Source: Brachybacterium kimchii
GTDB lineage: Bacteria; Actinomycetota; Actinomycetes; Actinomycetales; Dermabacteraceae
Assembly (NCBI RefSeq): GCF_023373525.1
Contig: NZ_CP097218.1
Span: 62,001 to 126,000 of the forward strand
DNA: 64,000 nt
Reading direction: 5' to 3'
Each line of letters begins with the position of its first letter. Position 1 is the first letter of the stretch. Positions 1-13,344 of the stretch are shown here, piece after piece. Under the pieces are notes generated by a model. The model was not told where the DNA came from and did not search any database. It saw only the letters and a list, made by a program, of their open reading frames with translations. The position numbers and the translations under genes were made by a program.

Positions 1-3000
1 CCAGTGCGAAGAAGGAGTCGTCGGCCCGGACGTCCTCGACCTCCAGCACGTCGGCGAACGCCTCGGCGATCACGGTCTCGGTGCCCGGCCGCGGGGCGCG
101 CCCCGCACCGACGGCGGACGTCGGCCCGGGAAGGGCGCGCGCGTCCACCTTCCCGTTCGACGTCAGCGGGATGTCCTGGATCGCAGTGATCGACGAGGGG
201 AGCATGTACTCGGGCAGCCGCGCGGCGAGCGCCTGCTCGAGCCGGCCGCGCAGTCCGTCGGCCTCCACGCCGGGCGCCGGCACCACCCAGGCGGCGAGCG
301 CGGTGCCGCGGGCGCCGTCGACCGTGCGCACGATCGCCTGCGCGACGGTGTGCTGCGCCGTGATGACGGCGGCGATCTCGCCGGGCTCGATCCGATGCCC
401 GCGGATCTTCACCTGGTCGTCGATGCGCCCGAGGGCGATGACGGGCGCTCTGCGCCCCGGTTCCGCGTCCCGCACGGAGACGAGATCGCCGGTGCGGTAC
501 ATGCGGCTGCCGTCCCCCGCGAACGGGTCCGCGACGAAGCGCCCGGCGGTCGCGGCCGGATCGCCCAGGTATCCGTCGGCGAGCTGAGGGCCGCTGAGCC
601 AGAGCTCGCCGATGCTGCCGACGGGCACCGGACGCAGATCCGCGTCCAGGACCCGGGCGACGGTCCCGCAGGTGGGCGCTCCGAGGACGGGCCGCATGCT
701 GTCGGCGAGGGGCGCGACCAGGGTGTCGACCCCTGCCTCGGTGGGCCCGTAGAGGTTCCACCCCTGGACCGCGCGGCGCTCGCGCACCCAGTCCCACAGG
801 CCGGGGTCGACGGGCTCCCCGCCCAGCAGCAGGAGGAAGGGATCCTCCGGGTCCCCGCCATCGAGCAGGTCGGTGAGCCCGGTCTGCCCGCGCAGGGCGT
901 CGACATGGCCCGGGGTGGCCTCCCAGGCGTCGATCCGCTCCCGCGCGAACAGGGCGACAAGGGCCTCGGGGTCCCTGCGCACGAGCTCGTCGACCACATG
1001 GACCTCGTGCCCCGCGACGCACCACAGGACGGGATCGAGCGAGGCGTCGAAGCCGACTCCCGTGGTGTGGGCGAGCCGCAGACGGCGGCGCGCGGGATCG
1101 GGCAGGAGGGTCGAGCGGTGGCTGGTCAGGAGTCGCGTGAGGGCGCGGTGGGGAACCCGGACGCCCTTCGGCGTCCCGGTGGTGCCCGAGGTGAAGATGA
1201 TGTAGGCGCCGTCCTCGGGACCCGGCAGGTGCTGCGGAGGCTCCCCGGCGGGGAGGCCGTCGATCGTCAGGATGCGGTCGGCGTCGAGCCCCGACGCACG
1301 CGCGCTCGCCGCGGCGTCCTGCTCGTCCGCATGTCCGGTGTGCAGCAGAAGGCGTGGCGCCGATGCGCGCATCATGGCCATCACCCGCTCGGCGGGCAGG
1401 CCGATGTCGAGCGGGACCGCGACCCCGCCCGCCCTCCAGATGCCGAGCATCCCGGCGACGGAGTCGCTGCCGCGGCGCACGGCCAGAGCGACGCGGTCCC
1501 CGGTCCCGACTCCGGCGGCTCGGAGGCCTCCGGCGATCCCGTCGACGCGAGCGGCGAGCTCGGCGGTCGTCAGGGCTCGATCCGGGCCGACGAGCGCCGA
1601 CGCGTCCGGGCGCGAGGCGGCGGAGTCCGCGAGAGCCGCGAGCACGCTCTGCGCGGGTGCCGTCGCGGGCCACGGAGTCAGAGGCGTCGACGGCGGCCCC
1701 GCGGGGACCCTGCCGACGCACGCCCCGGGGTCCCCGGCGATGCCGCCGAGGAAGGCGAGCCAGCGGTCGATGAGACCGCGAGCGGCCAGGTCGCTGAACA
1801 GCTCGGCGTCGTACTCGAGGATCCCTTCCATGCCGCCCTCGGCGTCCGGTCGGAGCGTGAACGAGAGGTCGACCTTGGCCGCGCCCGTCGTCTCGGGGGC
1901 GCCGCGGGTGACGGCGACGCCCGGCAGGTCCAGGACGGCCCCGTCCGTCTCCTCGAGGGAGAGCATGGTCTGGAACAGCGGATGGCGCCCGAAGCGGCGT
2001 GCAGGGGCCACGGCCTCGACGATGCGCTCGAAGGGGATGCCGTCGTCCTCCATCGCGGCCAGAGCGGCCTCGCGGGCGCGCCCCACCACGTCGCCGAACG
2101 TCATGGTCCCGTCGACCCGCATCCGGAGCGGAAGAGTGGTGACGAAGAACCCGACGAGGTCGGCGAGGTCGGGGTCGTCCCGCCCGGCGGAGGGCGCCCC
2201 GATCACGATGTCGTCGCCCGCGCCGATGCGCTGCAGATAGGAGACGAGCGCGGCGAGCCAGGTGTGGAAGCCGGTGCCGCCGGCAGCGCGTCCCTGATGC
2301 AGGAGAGGCGCGGCGACCTCGGCGGGGATCGTGAAGGTCCGGGAGTGCGCGGGACGGGTGCCTGCCTCTCCCCGCTGGCCGTCCGCAGGCAGGTCCAGCT
2401 CCTCGGGTGCGCCCGCGAGCCGATCCGCCCAGGCGGCGGGACGGGGGTCCCGCGCCGGGTCCTCGGCGTGGCGCATGCGCTGGTGACGGGCGTGATCGGC
2501 GAACTGCACGGTAAGGGGGCGGGTCGCCGAGCGCATGCCGCCGGAGCGGGCGCTGTAGGCCGTGGACAGGTCGCGCGTGAGCGGTCTCAGCGAGGCGCCG
2601 TCGGTCGCGATGTGGTGGATGGCGAGGGTCAGATGCCAGCGTTCGGCGCCCGTCCGCTCCAGCCCGGCGCGCAGGGGGATCCGCGCGGCGAGGTCGAATC
2701 CCGCGGTGACGTCGATCGGGCCGTCCTGGAGGATGCCGACGGGCGGGTCGAGGACGCGCTGGACTCCTCGGCCCTCCACCTCGGGGAAGACGGTGCGCAG
2801 GATCTCGTGGCGGGCCACGAGGTCGTCGATCGCACCGCCGAGCGCCTCGACGTCGAGGTCCCCCTCGAGGTCGCACTCGAGCAGCACCGTGTACTCGGCC
2901 GACGAGGGGTCGAGGCGGTGCAGGAACCACAGGCGCTCCTGGTCGGGGGAGAGCGGGAGCTCCTCGTCGCGAGGGCGCGGATGGTTCCGCACCCACTCCC

Positions 3001-6000
3001 GCAGCCGCCCCGACACGGCGGTGCCCTCACACGAGGACGGGGCATCGGACGAGTCCTGGTGCCGCGGGGTCACGCCCTCGGTCCCGGCCCCCTGCGCCCT
3101 CACGTCGGCCAACAGCTGAGCCGCGGTGGGGTGGTCGAAGACTGCACGCACGGGGAGCGCCGCGCCGAACTCCTCCCGGATCCTGCCGACGAGGCGGACG
3201 GCGAGGAGCGAGTGGCCCCCCAGCTCGAAGAAGTCCTCGTCCGGTCCGGGCTCCGTCACGGCGAGCACCTCCGCCAGCACGTGGCACATCCGCTGCTCGG
3301 CCTCGTCGCGAGGGCCGCGATGCGGGCCGGTGGACCGCTGGGGATCCGGGAGCGCCGGGACGTCGACCTTGCCGTTCGCGTTCAGGGGCAGCTCCGGGAG
3401 GACGAGCACGCTCGTCGGGACCATGTAGGCGGGCAGCTCGTCCCGGGCGCGCCGGTGCACCTCCTCCGGGTCGACCTCTCCGCTGACCCAGGCGGCGATC
3501 CGCTCCGTGCCCTCGCCGCCGGGTGCCACCACCCGGACGACGGCGGCGCGCACGCCGGCAGATCGCTCCAGGGCGCTCTCGACATCCCCGGTCTCGATGC
3601 GGTAGCCCCGCAGCTTGACCTGGTCGTCCGTGCGGCGCACGAAGCGCAGCGAGCCGTCGGCGCCACGGCGGACCACGTCGCCCGTGCGGTACATCCGCTC
3701 GCCGTCGCCGGTGGGGTCGGCGATGAAGCGGGAGGCGGTCTCCGCGGAGCGGCCGCGGTAGCCGTCGGCGAGGGTCGCGCCCGAGAGGTAGAGCTCCCCC
3801 TCGACTCCGGCGGGGACGGGACGCAGCAGATCGTCGAGCACGCGGATCGCGACCCCGTCGACGGGGCGCCCGAGGACCACGGCCCCGGAGCGGATCGGCG
3901 CGACCAGGGCGTCGACCGTGGCCTCGCTCGGGCCGTACAGGTTCCGCCCCTCGAGGACCTCGCTGCGGGCGATCAGGTCCCAGAGGGACGGAGGGACGGC
4001 CTCGCCGCCGAGCGCCAGGAGCAGGGAGCCGGACCCGCTGAGCACGGCGTCCTCGAGTCCGGCCTCGACGAGCCGCGTCGCGTACGAGGGGGTCGTCTCG
4101 AGCACGTCGATGCGCTCGCGGCCGATCGCGTCGAGGACCGCCTCGGCGTCGGCCTGGACGTCCTGGTCCGCCATGATCAGCGTGCTGCCGGCGACGAGCC
4201 AGAGGACCGGGTCCCAGGCGGCGTCGAAGGCGAGGCCCGAGACGTGCAGCATCCGGGGTGCTCGGCCCAGACGGTCCCGCAGGGGGCCGATGAGCGTCCT
4301 CTCGTGGTGACGCAGAAGGGTGCCGAGCGCGGCGTGCGAGACCTGCACGCCCTTGGGGTCGCCGGTCGTCCCGGAGGTGTGGACCAGGTAGGCGGTGTCC
4401 TCGATGCCCGGCTGCGCGGGCGCCGATCCGCCCGACGGCAGATCACCCGGCGCGAGGACGATCATCGTCGCGCCGGGGTCGGACGGGCCGTCGGGCACCT
4501 CCTGACGCAGGGCGCGGAACCGCGCGGGATCGCCGGTCAGCAGGACACGCGGGTCCGCCGAGTCCAGGACGCGTGCGAGGCGCGCATCGGGGTGGGAGGC
4601 GTCCAGCGGGACGGCGACGGCGCCGGCCCGGAGCACGCCGAGCAGGACGGCGATGGCGTCCCTGTCGCGAGGGAGGGCGAGAGCGACCCGGTCCCCCTGC
4701 GCGATCCCGATCCCGGCCAGTCCCGCTGCGATCTCCTCGACGCGCGCGAGCAGCTCCGCCGCCGTGAGCGCACCATGGGCGTCGACCAGCGCGGGATCCT
4801 GCGGCCGGGTCCGTGCGGCGGCGGCGAGACGCTCCAGGATCGTGAGCGGCGCGCCGTGCTCCGGGCCGCGGTCGCGCGCCGTCAGGGCGCGCAGCTCGGC
4901 GGGCGAGGCCGTGGGCAGATCGCCCAGGCGGGTCGACGGGTCCGTCACGAGCTGTGCGAGCACGCGCTCCAGCGAGTCGCGCATCCTCTCGACGGTGGAG
5001 GCGTCGAACAGTGCCCGGTCGAAGCCGAGCGCCACGGTGAGCGGGCCGTCCTCGCCCTCCGGGGCGGTGACGTCGATCAGGAGATCGGCCTTGACCCCCG
5101 AGCTCGTGGAGGGCGCGGGGACGTCGACGTCGACGCCCGGCAGGTCGAGCCGGGCCATCGGCGCGTTCTGGAGCGTCAGCAGCACCTGCACGAGAGGAGG
5201 GCGGTCTGGGCTCCGCGGAGGGCGGACGGCGTCGACGACGGCGTCGAAGGGGAGGTCCTGGTGCGCGTACGCGTCGGTGTTCGCGGCGCGGACGCGCTCG
5301 AGGAGCTCGTCGAGGCGCGGGTCGCCGTGCAGCGAGGTGCGCAGCGCGACGGTGTTCACGAAGAATCCGACGAGGTCCTCCAGCCGGGCGTCGCCGCGCC
5401 CGGCGACAGGGGTCCCGAGCACCACGTCATCGCCGGTCCCGTGCTGATGCAGCGCCGCGGCCAGGGCCGTGTGCAGCACGATGAACAGGCTGGTGCGGTG
5501 CGCGGCGGCGAGCTCGCGCACGGCGGCGTGGCGCCGAGGGGACAGGTCGAGGCGGATCTCGCCGACGCCCTGCTGGGCCGTGTCCCCCGGGTTCGCGGCC
5601 CCGCGGGGGCGATCGCGCGGCAGGGAGATCTCCGGAGGCGCGCCCGCGAGGGTCCGCTCCCAGAACGCCGTGAGGATCGCCCGCTGGCTGTGGGGGTCCT
5701 CGGCGTCGCCGAGCCGGTCCTGATGCCAGACGGCAGCATCCGCGAAGTCCACGGGGAGCGGCTGCAGGTGGGGAGCCCGTCCCTCGTGCCGCGCCGCGTA
5801 CGCGTCGCCGAGGTCACGGGCGAACGGGGACAGGGACCAGCCGTCGGTCGCGATGTGATGCATCGTGATCACGAGGGTCGCGCGGTCCGCGGCGGAGCGC
5901 AGCAGCACGGCGCGCAGCGGGATCTCCCGGGTGAGATCGAAGGGACGCCGGGTCTCCGTCGCGATCACGGCGTCCACCCGGGCGGGCGGCACCTCGATGC

Positions 6001-9000
6001 AGAGGAGGGGCGAGGGCACCTGATCGGCGGGGAGGATCCGCTGGACGGGTTCGCCGTGCTCCGCGGGCAGGAGGGTGCGCAGGGGCTCGTGGCGGGAGAT
6101 CACGTCGTCGAGGGCCGCCCGCAGAGCGCCGACGTCGAGGGCTCCTTCGAGGTGCAGCACGATCGGGACCGCGTAGGCGGCCGAGTCGGGCTCCAGCTGG
6201 TGGAGGAACCACAGGCGGCGCTGGTTGGGGGAGGCCGGGACCGGATCGGGGCGTGCGCCGCGCTCGGGGCGCGGGGGGACGGCCGCGCCGGGGGAGTCCT
6301 GCAGGGTGCGGGCGAGGGCGGCGACCGTCGGATGCTCGAAGACGTCCCGCACGGTGACCGCCCGATCGAGGTCGGCGCTGAGCCGGGAGGCGAGCCTCGT
6401 GGCCAGCAGCGAGTGGCCGCCGGCGGCGAAGAAGTCCTCGTCGACGCCGATGTCGGTGCGCTCCAGGACGGCGCCGAAGCCGGCGGCCACGGCGCGCTCG
6501 GCGGCGGACCGGGGAGGACGGGAGACGCCGCCGCCGGTGACCGTGGCCGGATCGGGCAGGCCGGAGCGGTCGATCTTCCCGTTGGCCGTCGCCGGGAGCC
6601 GGGGCAGCGCCAGGACCACCGCGGGCACCATGTAGTCGGGAAGGTGCTCGCGCAGAGCACCGCGGATCGACTCCGCCGCCTCGGCTCCCTCACCGGCGGC
6701 GGCGCCGGGGCCGGCCGAGGATCCGGTCCCGCCGGTCGACACGTAGCCGATGAGCCGCGCGGACGGTCCTTCCCCGCGGACGATCGCCGCGGCGGCCACG
6801 ACGCCCTCCTGCCGGCGCAGAGCGGCCTCGACCTCGTCCAGCTCGACCCTGTAGCCGCGGATCTTCACCTGGTCGTCGGTGCGTCCGAGGAACCTCAGCG
6901 TGCCGTCATGGCGGCGCCTGACCCGGTCGCCCGTGCGGTACATCCGGGAGCCGTCGGCGGCGAAGGGGTCGGCGACGAAGCGCTGGGCGTCCAGGTCCGG
7001 TCGGCCGATGTATCCCCGGGCGACCCCGTGCCCCGCCAGATACAGCTCGCCCACCCCACGGTCGGGGACCGGGGACAGCGCGGCGTCGAGGACGTAGTGG
7101 CGGCTGCCGGCCACGGAAGCGCCGAGATGCGGGCGGCGGCCGGTCGCGATGGGGGCGACCATGCTGTCCACCGTCGACTCGGTGGGCCCGTAGAGGTTCA
7201 CGGCATGCACGTCGTCACGGGCCGCGAGAGCGGCCCAGAGCTGCTCGCCCACGGCCTCGCCGCCCAGGGCGATCTCGCTCGGCCGGTGCTCGCGCTCCAG
7301 CATCCCGGCGTCGATCAGCGCCTCGGCGAAGGAGGGGGTGGTCTCGAGAGCATCGATCCGCTCCCGGTCCAGGAGGGCGGCGAGGCGCTCGGGGTCCCGG
7401 CGGGTCTCGTCGTCGACGATGTGGAGCTCATGGCCGGAGATCAGCCACAGCAGCGGGTCCCACGAGGCGTCGAAGGAGAGCCCGGCGGTGTGGGCGGCGC
7501 GCACGGGCCGCCCGAGCCGCTGGGAGGCAGGGTCGTGCCACGTGCGTCGATGGTGCTCGTGCAGGGCATGCAGGGACATGTGCTCGACGGCGACCCCTTT
7601 CGGGCGCCCGGTGCTGCCCGACGTGAAGATGACGTAGGCGAGGTCGTCCGGGCCGATCGCAGGAAGGGGCGTCGAATCCTCCGCCCGCCGGCACCAGGTC
7701 GCGGTGTCGGTGTCGATCACAGTGGTCGGGACGTCGAACGCGGCCCCGTCCTCCCGGTCGCGGGCCAGCTGCTGCGACGTCGTCAGCAGCGCGGCGGGCT
7801 CGGCATCGCTGATCATGTCCGCCACCCGGCCGACGGGGTAGGCGGGGTCCAGGGGCATGAAGGCGCCCCCTGCCCGCAGGATGCCCAGGACCAGCACTGG
7901 GAGCTCGACCGTGCGGCCGATCCTCACGGCCACCCGATCGCCCGGACGGACGCCCTCGCGGACCAGATGGCGCGCCATCAGCGTCGCGCGAACGTCGAGC
8001 TCGCGGAAGCTGAGCTCGCCATCGGGTGCGGTGACCGCGAGCTGCTCGCCGCGGGCGCGCAGGGTCGCGGCGGCGGAGTCCAGGAGGGTCCCCGGGGACA
8101 CGGGGTCCCGGGAGCCTCTGCCCCCGTCCAGGAGCCGCTCCCGCTCGGCGGCGCCGACCACCGGCGCGGCGGCGACGGTCGTCGCGGCGGGCGCCTCGAG
8201 AGCGGCGTCGATCAGACGGAGGATCCGGTCCCCGTGCCTCGACAGGGACTCGACCGTGTGCAGGTCGACGTCGCCCTCCATCCGCAGCACGGGGTCGGAG
8301 GCCTCGCTGCGGGGATCGCCGAGAACGATGGACAGATCCCGCACGGGGCCGGTCGAGAGGATGTGCACCGTTCCCCGCGCGCTCCCGAACCGGAGTTCGT
8401 CGATGACGGGCAGCAGGTTCACCGAGGGACCGGGATCGGCCGGCGCATCGTCGATGTTCTCGACGCGGAAGCGCTGGTGGGCGACCGCGTCGCGGACGAT
8501 CCGCCCCGTTCCGGAGACCACGGTCGCCAGGGTGTCGGAGGGCGATACCGGGATCCGCAGCGGCAGGACGCTGGAGAGCATCGAGGGAGTGGTCCGGGCG
8601 ATCCGTCCCCGCCGGGCGGTGACGGGCAGCCCGACGGGGACGACCTCGGCCCCCGTCATCCGGGACAGGTAGACGGCGACCGAGGCGATGAGCGTCTTGG
8701 GCAGCTCCCGATCGAGTCGAGCCAGGCGGCGTGCGCGCTCGGAGCCGAGGGGCACGTCGATCCGGACCACGTCGCGGGCGATGCCGTCGGAACGGCCCTC
8801 GAGACCCACCGGGGGCGCCTCGCGGGCGATCGCCCGCTCCCAGTGCTCGGCGTCGGCCGCGTGCTGGTCGGAGGCCTCGTAGTCGCGCAGCTCCCGGTGG
8901 AGGTCCCCCAGGGCGGGCAGAGGCGAGGGGAAGCTCGCCCCGACGCGGGCGAGCGCCGGTGCGAGCGCCCGGGGGACGTGCGTCCCGGGGACGAGGCGGG

Positions 9001-9517
9001 CCAGCCTCGAGTAGGCCCCGGCGATGTAGCGCAGGGCGACCACGGCCGAGTAGCCGTCGATCAGCACGTGGTGGACGCGCAGGAAGAAGAGCGACCGGCG
9101 CTCGCCGACGACGAACAGGGTCGCCCCCAGCAGGTCCCCGCCGTCCATGCCGCGGGCGGTGGACATCTCGCGGTCCATGATCGCGTGCGCGATCTCCTCC
9201 GCCTCGTGGCGCGGCAGGTGCGAGAGATCGCGGACCTCCACGAGATGCTCACCGGGTCGCGGCCGACGGATCTCTCCGAACGGCCCGTCCTCGTCCTCCA
9301 GGATCCGCATGCTCAGCGCGTCGAGGTCCGCGGCCGCCTTCACCAGGGCGATGTTCAGCAGGAGGGGGTCGATGGGGCCCTCGAGGTCGAGGTACTGCCC
9401 GATCTGGAACGAGGGGTTCTCCGGATCCAGCTTCTGCGCGTACCAGATGCCGCGCTGGGCCGGAGTGAGCGGGATCCGCTCCGGTGACTCGGGGGCGATG
9501 TTCCTGCGCATCCTCAC
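1..9517 (-). CDS. Non-ribosomal peptide synthetase, three C-A-T modules (3' end outside window)
   Basis: This is a multimodular peptide synthetase that activates amino acids as adenylates and condenses them on carrier domains. One open frame runs from the start to the left edge, which cuts it inside the third carrier domain (frame reads DDSFFALG at 4-21). Approximate domains are C1 9460-8150 (HHVLIDGYS), A1 8040-6560, T1 around 6480-6300 (GGHS at about 6411), C2 6240-4900 (HHIATDGWS), A2 4830-3400, T2 around 3260-3110, C3 2990-1700 (HHIATDGAS) and A3 1640-150. By GrsA-style alignment the pocket residues read DADEAGLVDK, DADEAGLVDK and DADELGLVDK. No epimerase, methylase or thioesterase domain is visible in this part. 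The GTG at 9517 has GAGGAG nine bases upstream; the in-frame ATG at 9511 is the alternative. The leading C domain suggests an acyl or upstream peptidyl donor, which is inference. The product is unknown. Confidence 0.95.
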   Translation of the reverse strand, partial: MRMRRNIAPESPERIPLTPAQRGIWYAQKLDPENPSFQIGQYLDLEGPIDPLLLNIALVKAAADLDALSMRILEDEDGPFGEIRRPRPGEHLVEVRDLSHLPRHEAEEIAHAIMDREMSTARGMDGGDLLGATLFVVGERRSLFFLRVHHVLIDGYSAVVALRYIAGAYSRLARLVPGTHVPRALAPALARVGASFPSPLPALGDLHRELRDYEASDQHAADAEHWERAIAREAPPVGLEGRSDGIARDVVRIDVPLGSERARRLARLDRELPKTLIASVAVYLSRMTGAEVVPVGLPVTARRGRIARTTPSMLSSVLPLRIPVSPSDTLATVVSGTGRIVRDAVAHQRFRVENIDDAPADPGPSVNLLPVIDELRFGSARGTVHILSTGPVRDLSIVLGDPRSEASDPVLRMEGDVDLHTVESLSRHGDRILRLIDAALEAPAATTVAAAPVVGAAERERLLDGGRGSRDPVSPGTLLDSAAATLRARGEQLAVTAPDGELSFRELDVRATLMARHLVREGVRPGDRVAVRIGRTVELPVLVLGILRAGGAFMPLDPAYPVGRVADMISDAEPAALLTTSQQLARDREDGAAFDVPTTVIDTDTATWCRRAEDSTPLPAIGPDDLAYVIFTSGSTGRPKGVAVEHMSLHALHEHHRRTWHDPASQRLGRPVRAAHTAGLSFDASWDPLLWLISGHELHIVDDETRRDPERLAALLDRERIDALETTPSFAEALIDAGMLEREHRPSEIALGGEAVGEQLWAALAARDDVHAVNLYGPTESTVDSMVAPIATGRRPHLGASVAGSRHYVLDAALSPVPDRGVGELYLAGHGVARGYIGRPDLDAQRFVADPFAADGSRMYRTGDRVRRRHDGTLRFLGRTDDQVKIRGYRVELDEVEAALRRQEGVVAAAAIVRGEGPSARLIGYVSTGGTGSSAGPGAAAGEGAEAAESIRGALREHLPDYMVPAVVLALPRLPATANGKIDRSGLPDPATVTGGGVSRPPRSAAERAVAAGFGAVLERTDIGVDEDFFAAGGHSLLATRLASRLSADLDRAVTVRDVFEHPTVAALARTLQDSPGAAVPPRPERGARPDPVPASPNQRRLWFLHQLEPDSAAYAVPIVLHLEGALDVGALRAALDDVISRHEPLRTLLPAEHGEPVQRILPADQVPSPLLCIEVPPARVDAVIATETRRPFDLTREIPLRAVLLRSAADRATLVITMHHIATDGWSLSPFARDLGDAYAARHEGRAPHLQPLPVDFADAAVWHQDRLGDAEDPHSQRAILTAFWERTLAGAPPEISLPRDRPRGAANPGDTAQQGVGEIRLDLSPRRHAAVRELAAAHRTSLFIVLHTALAAALHQHGTGDDVVLGTPVAGRGDARLEDLVGFFVNTVALRTSLHGDPRLDELLERVRAANTDAYAHQDLPFDAVVDAVRPPRSPDRPPLVQVLLTLQNAPMARLDLPGVDVDVPAPSTSSGVKADLLIDVTAPEGEDGPLTVALGFDRALFDASTVERMRDSLERVLAQLVTDPSTRLGDLPTASPAELRALTARDRGPEHGAPLTILERLAAAARTRPQDPALVDAHGALTAAELLARVEEIAAGLAGIGIAQGDRVALALPRDRDAIAVLLGVLRAGAVAVPLDASHPDARLARVLDSADPRVLLTGDPARFRALRQEVPDGPSDPGATMIVLAPGDLPSGGSAPAQPGIEDTAYLVHTSGTTGDPKGVQVSHAALGTLLRHHERTLIGPLRDRLGRAPRMLHVSGLAFDAAWDPVLWLVAGSTLIMADQDVQADAEAVLDAIGRERIDVLETTPSYATRLVEAGLEDAVLSGSGSLLLALGGEAVPPSLWDLIARSEVLEGRNLYGPSEATVDALVAPIRSGAVVLGRPVDGVAIRVLDDLLRPVPAGVEGELYLSGATLADGYRGRSAETASRFIADPTGDGERMYRTGDVVRRGADGSLRFVRRTDDQVKLRGYRIETGDVESALERSAGVRAAVVRVVAPGGEGTERIAAWVSGEVDPEEVHRRARDELPAYMVPTSVLVLPELPLNANGKVDVPALPDPQRSTGPHRGPRDEAEQRMCHVLAEVLAVTEPGPDEDFFELGGHSLLAVRLVGRIREEFGAALPVRAVFDHPTAAQLLADVRAQGAGTEGVTPRHQDSSDAPSSCEGTAVSGRLREWVRNHPRPRDEELPLSPDQERLWFLHRLDPSSAEYTVLLECDLEGDLDVEALGGAIDDLVARHEILRTVFPEVEGRGVQRVLDPPVGILQDGPIDVTAGFDLAARIPLRAGLERTGAERWHLTLAIHHIATDGASLRPLTRDLSTAYSARSGGMRSATRPLTVQFADHARHQRMRHAEDPARDPRPAAWADRLAGAPEELDLPADGQRGEAGTRPAHSRTFTIPAEVAAPLLHQGRAAGGTGFHTWLAALVSYLQRIGAGDDIVIGAPSAGRDDPDLADLVGFFVTTLPLRMRVDGTMTFGDVVGRAREAALAAMEDDGIPFERIVEAVAPARRFGRHPLFQTMLSLEETDGAVLDLPGVAVTRGAPETTGAAKVDLSFTLRPDAEGGMEGILEYDAELFSDLAARGLIDRWLAFLGGIAGDPGACVGRVPAGPPSTPLTPWPATAPAQSVLAALADSAASRPDASALVGPDRALTTAELAARVDGIAGGLRAAGVGTGDRVALAVRRGSDSVAGMLGIWRAGGVAVPLDIGLPAERVMAMMRASAPRLLLHTGHADEQDAAASARASGLDADRILTIDGLPAGEPPQHLPGPEDGAYIIFTSGTTGTPKGVRVPHRALTRLLTSHRSTLLPDPARRRLRLAHTTGVGFDASLDPVLWCVAGHEVHVVDELVRRDPEALVALFARERIDAWEATPGHVDALRGQTGLTDLLDGGDPEDPFLLLLGGEPVDPGLWDWVRERRAVQGWNLYGPTEAGVDTLVAPLADSMRPVLGAPTCGTVARVLDADLRPVPVGSIGELWLSGPQLADGYLGDPAATAGRFVADPFAGDGSRMYRTGDLVSVRDAEPGRRAPVIALGRIDDQVKIRGHRIEPGEIAAVITAQHTVAQAIVRTVDGARGTALAAWVVPAPGVEADGLRGRLEQALAARLPEYMLPSSITAIQDIPLTSNGKVDARALPGPTSAVGAGRAPRPGTETVIAEAFADVLEVEDVRADDSFFAL

Positions 9518-9572
9518 AGGGGCGTGCTCCTCGTGACGCTGTGGGAGTGTGTCGACGTGCCCGGTGCTCCGC

Positions 9573-9785
9573 TCACTGCTGGAACTGGCCCAGCTGGAGC
9601 GTCTCGAGCAGACCGTCGATATCGATGAGGGGCCCGTCGATCAGAGGCCCCTGGACGAGGGAGCTCGACGCAGCGGTCTCGTCGGGCGCGGTCTCCTCGG
9701 CGTTCGCAGCGGGCACGGCGAGGCCCATGCCCACGAGCGCGAGGACCGCAGCGGTGAGGGTGGTGCGACGGAAACGGTGGAACAT
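9573..9785 (-). CDS. Small secreted peptide upstream of the NRPS
   Basis: A 70-residue protein that I do not recognise. It begins with a clear signal peptide: MFHRFRRT, a hydrophobic stretch, then AANA as the probable cleavage motif near residue 29. That would leave a mature acidic peptide of about 41 residues, with a short internal repeat ([13 protein letters not shown]) and a Gln-rich end. The ATG at 9785 is chosen because GGAGG lies eight bases upstream; an in-frame extension to 9851 lacks such a site and would bury the signal peptide. It is on the NRPS strand and ends 55 bases before the NRPS start, so the two may share a transcript. No Cys-rich or lanthipeptide-like core is present. Confidence 0.7.
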   Translation of the reverse strand: MFHRFRRTTLTAAVLALVGMGLAVPAANAEETAPDETAASSSLVQGPLIDGPLIDIDGLLETLQLGQFQQ

Positions 9786-9971
9786 GAGCGGTGCCTCCTC
9801 GGCGTCGGGATCCGGTCCTGGCCCGCGCGGCGGCGCCGCGCCGGACACCACGGGTTCGGAAGCCTCGCGGAGGCGGATTGGTCCGAGATGCCGAGGGATG
9901 ACGGCAGCCGGCGATCGGGCCGGGGCCCGGCGCGAGCGCCGGGAGGGGGCCGAGGCGGTGGAAGCCGGGGA

Positions 9972-12900
9972 CTAGCTCAGGAGCTCGCGGATGTCCTGCG
10001 CGGTGATCCCCGAGCGGAAGGCCTTCCCGCCGTCGGTCAGGGAGTCGAAGAGCGCGGCCTTGCGCTGCTGCAGGGCGAGGACCTTCTCCTCGATGGTGTC
10101 CTCGGCGACCATGCGGAAGACCATCACCCGGCGCTCCTGGCCGATGCGGTGGGCGCGGTCGACGGCCTGGTTCTCCGCCGCCGGGTTCCACCACGGATCC
10201 AGCAGGAACACGTAGTCGGCCTCCGTGAGGGTCAGGCCGAAGCCGCCGGCCTTCAGCGAGATGAGGAAGACGGGCGCATCGCCCTCGCGGAACTCCCGCA
10301 CGGCGGCGTCGCGATCCCGGGTCGAGCCGTCCAGGTAGCTGAAGGCGACCCCTCGCATCGTCAGCTCGTCGGCCACGTGCCGCAGATGCGAGGTGAACTG
10401 GCTGAACAGCAGCACCCGGTGGCCGTCGCCGAGAACCTCGTCGAGCCGGTCGAAGAGCGCCTCGAGCTTCGAGCTCGGCACGTCGCCGTGGGCCTCGGCG
10501 TCGACGATCGACGGGTCGAGCGCCATCATCCGCAGCAGGGTCAGGGAGCGGAAGACGATGAAGCGGTTGCGATCGAGGTCCGCGTCGATCAGGCCGAGGA
10601 CCTTCTTGCGCTCGCGCTGCAGCACCGAGTCGTACAGCGCCCTGTGCTCGGGGCCCAGCTCGACCTTCACCACCTGCTCCTGCTTCTCGGGGAGCTCGGA
10701 GGCGACCATCTCCTTGGTGCGCCGCAGCATGAACGGCCGCAGCCGCGAGCGCAGCACGTCCATCCGCTCGGGGTGCTCGCCGCTCTCGATGGGCAGGGTG
10801 AAGCGCTGCCGGAACCCGATCGCGGGACCCAGCAGGCCGGGCGCGGCGATCTCGAGGATCGACCACAGGTCGTCCAGGGAGTTCTCCATCGGCGTGCCGG
10901 TGATCGCGAGGTGGAAGGACGCGCGCACGTTCTTCGCCGCCTGGTGCGTGCGTGAACGGCGGTTCTTCACGAACTGCGCCTCGTCGAGCACGAGCCCCTG
11001 GAACTGCTCGCGCGCGAACTCGTCGTCGTCGATGCGCAGCACGGTGTAGCTCGTGACCACGAGGTCCGCGCCGAGGACCGTCTCGGCGAGGTCCTCACCG
11101 CGGGCGCGGGAGGTGCGATCGACGACCCGCACGTCGAGGTCCGGGGCGAAGCGCTCGGCCTCGGCCCGCCACACCGGGAGCACGGAGGAGGGCGCGACGA
11201 CGAGGAACGGCGGCGGGGCGTCCGAGACCGAGCCGTCGGCACCGTCGATGACCACCGGGGCGCTCTCACGCGCATGTGCGATGAGGGCCAGGGTCTGCAC
11301 GGTCTTGCCGAGGCCCATGTCGTCGGCCAGCACACCGCCCAGCCCGTGATGGAAGAGGAAGGCCAGCCAGGAGAAGCCGTCGCGCTGGTAGTCGCGCAGG
11401 TCCGCGGTGAGGGCGTGGGGGAGCGGGGGCGGGGTGAGGTCGCGCGCGTCCTGGAGGGCGCCGACGGTGCGCTCCCACTCCGCGCTCGCCTCGGCGGACT
11501 CCGCGATCTCCTCGAGGTCCTCCCACATGCCGACCTGGAAACGGCTGATGGCCTGCTGCTGCGGGTCCCACTCCGCGAGGGCCTCGCCCTCGGCGATGAG
11601 CTCGCGCAGGGCGTCGAAGGCGGGGTTGTCCAGGGAGAAGTACGTCTTGTCCGGGAGCATGATCCGGGTCCGGCCCTGCGCGAGCGCGACGAACAGGGTG
11701 GGGAAGGGGATCTGGCGGCCGTCGATCGTGATCTCGAAGCCCAGGTCGAACCAGTCGTGCTTGCCGGGGGACTGCTGCTGCGTGATGCGCACCTTCGGGG
11801 CGCCGTCGAGCTCGCGGTAGGCGTGGCGGGTGCCGACGATCTCGGTGCGCACGTGCGGCAGCTCGCCGAGCTCGTCGAGCACGTGCTCCGAGAAGCGGGC
11901 CGTGTCCGGGCCGCTCAGCTGCTCGGGGGCATCGCCCCCGGCCGTCGGCCACAGGGTCCGCACCCGGGCGAGCACCTCGTCCTCGTGGGCCACGTCGCGG
12001 CGCACGCCCTGGCGCTGGTCCATGGGCAGGGTGCGGGCCGGGTCGTGGTAGCGCCAGGTCCAGGTGAGCGAGAGGCGGTCGTCGGGGGCGTAGGCGGCGG
12101 CCAGGTGCAGGGTCGCGGGCTCGATCGCCGGCATCTCGACGCTGCCGTCGCTGCTGGTCACGCGCGTGACCGTGCGCAGGCGCGGGTAGGCGTCCTCGAG
12201 GAAGTCCTCGCGGTCCTCGCCGGGCACGACGAGCGGCTCGGGCCGCTGGAAGAGTCGCTGCAGGGCCGTCGGGATCGGGGAGCCGACGGGCGCGATGCGC
12301 GCCGAGAAGCCGGCAGTGGGCGAATGCGAGCCCTCGTCCGTCGGCGCCGACGGGTCGTCCAGGGCGATCACGCCCGCGGTGCCCAGGGGGCGGGCCTGCG
12401 CGACGTCCTGGCCCTCGAGGGTGATGCGGGGGAGGACCTGGAGGTCGCTGGCGCCCTCCGGGATGCGCAGGTCGACCTCGACCGCGCCGACGGACGCGAG
12501 CTCGATCGCGCGCAGGCCGTCGCCCGGCAGGAACTCGACGCCGGCGTCCCTCGCGTAGGCGAGGGACTGCCAGATCAGCGGCGAGCCGATGGAGTTCAGC
12601 CAGAGGTGCTCGATCGAGCCGCTCGCGTACGAGCGCTCGGCTGTGGCGGAGGCGAACATGCGGGTCAGGGCCTCGGCGTGGCCCGTGTGGTAGGCGCGGC
12701 CGGCCATCCGGAACTCGAAGGTGCGCCAGGAGAGCCCGCCCTTGATCCAGGTGCCCTTGCGCCCCATCGTCATCGGACGCAGCCCCAGCCAGAGGTCTCC
12801 GCCCTCGGCGAGCAGCGCGGGGGTCGCGGTCTCGCGGCGCAGTCGGGAGACCCCGGGACCGACCCGCGAGACCTCGAGGTCGAAGCGGATGGCGAGGGGC

Positions 12901-13337
12901 TGGGGGACCTCCTCGCTCGGGGACTCGGTGAGCAGGGGGCGCAGGACGCTGCGCCATTCGGCGGGCGTCTCGCGCCTCTCCTCGGCCGCGCCGAGGTCGT
13001 CGAGGTGGTAGAGCACCGCGGCGACGTGCTTGCAGTCCGCCCCGATCGGGCAGGAGCAGCGGGAGCGGCGGGGGCGCCACAGCCCGCCGGGCTCGGCGGG
13101 CAGGAAGCGGCGGGAGACCGCGTCCTCCTCGTACTCGGCGAGGGTGACGACGGTGCGATAGGGGGAGCCCGCGGTGCCCTGGACGTCGGCCGTGACGGTC
13201 CCGCTGTCGACGTCCCAGACCAGATCCTCGACGCGGCCCTCACGGGCGTAGGCGAGGCCGTGGCCCGCGGCCCGGCTCCCGACCTGGTGGGTGATCACCG
13301 TGGGCGGCACGTGGGGCAGCAGGTCCGCAGTGGGCAT
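9972..13337 (-). CDS. SNF2-family DEAD-like helicase with SWIM zinc finger
   Basis: A predicted ATP-dependent DNA translocase of 1121 residues. A SWIM zinc finger ([11 protein letters not shown]) lies near residue 100. The SNF2 ATPase core starts near 660 with Walker A (DDMGLGKT) and a DEAQ box near 784. The C-terminal helicase half near 980-1100 carries the DPWWNPAAE and [11 protein letters not shown] motifs typical of SNF2 proteins. Bacterial SWIM-SNF2 proteins are presumed to act in DNA repair or chromatin-like remodelling, but the exact role is not known. The start at 13337 is chosen where similarity to the family begins. The open frame extends further upstream but overlaps divergent glmM there. 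A TAGCCT box seven bases before the ATG suggests a leaderless transcript. Confidence 0.92.
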   Translation of the reverse strand: MPTADLLPHVPPTVITHQVGSRAAGHGLAYAREGRVEDLVWDVDSGTVTADVQGTAGSPYRTVVTLAEYEEDAVSRRFLPAEPGGLWRPRRSRCSCPIGADCKHVAAVLYHLDDLGAAEERRETPAEWRSVLRPLLTESPSEEVPQPLAIRFDLEVSRVGPGVSRLRRETATPALLAEGGDLWLGLRPMTMGRKGTWIKGGLSWRTFEFRMAGRAYHTGHAEALTRMFASATAERSYASGSIEHLWLNSIGSPLIWQSLAYARDAGVEFLPGDGLRAIELASVGAVEVDLRIPEGASDLQVLPRITLEGQDVAQARPLGTAGVIALDDPSAPTDEGSHSPTAGFSARIAPVGSPIPTALQRLFQRPEPLVVPGEDREDFLEDAYPRLRTVTRVTSSDGSVEMPAIEPATLHLAAAYAPDDRLSLTWTWRYHDPARTLPMDQRQGVRRDVAHEDEVLARVRTLWPTAGGDAPEQLSGPDTARFSEHVLDELGELPHVRTEIVGTRHAYRELDGAPKVRITQQQSPGKHDWFDLGFEITIDGRQIPFPTLFVALAQGRTRIMLPDKTYFSLDNPAFDALRELIAEGEALAEWDPQQQAISRFQVGMWEDLEEIAESAEASAEWERTVGALQDARDLTPPPLPHALTADLRDYQRDGFSWLAFLFHHGLGGVLADDMGLGKTVQTLALIAHARESAPVVIDGADGSVSDAPPPFLVVAPSSVLPVWRAEAERFAPDLDVRVVDRTSRARGEDLAETVLGADLVVTSYTVLRIDDDEFAREQFQGLVLDEAQFVKNRRSRTHQAAKNVRASFHLAITGTPMENSLDDLWSILEIAAPGLLGPAIGFRQRFTLPIESGEHPERMDVLRSRLRPFMLRRTKEMVASELPEKQEQVVKVELGPEHRALYDSVLQRERKKVLGLIDADLDRNRFIVFRSLTLLRMMALDPSIVDAEAHGDVPSSKLEALFDRLDEVLGDGHRVLLFSQFTSHLRHVADELTMRGVAFSYLDGSTRDRDAAVREFREGDAPVFLISLKAGGFGLTLTEADYVFLLDPWWNPAAENQAVDRAHRIGQERRVMVFRMVAEDTIEEKVLALQQRKAALFDSLTDGGKAFRSGITAQDIRELLS

Positions 13338-13344
13338 ACCCTCC

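Noticed and set aside
350-9487. A 3045-codon plus-strand open frame opposite the NRPS.
   Set aside because: It is antisense to clear NRPS motifs, has no recognisable domain and is rich in Arg/Gly/Asp as expected of a shadow frame in high-GC DNA.
1-9971. Calling the NRPS a siderophore synthetase.
   Set aside because: No hydroxylase, catechol genes, iron-box operator or transporter specific to siderophores lies in the window. Basic-residue pockets alone are not enough.
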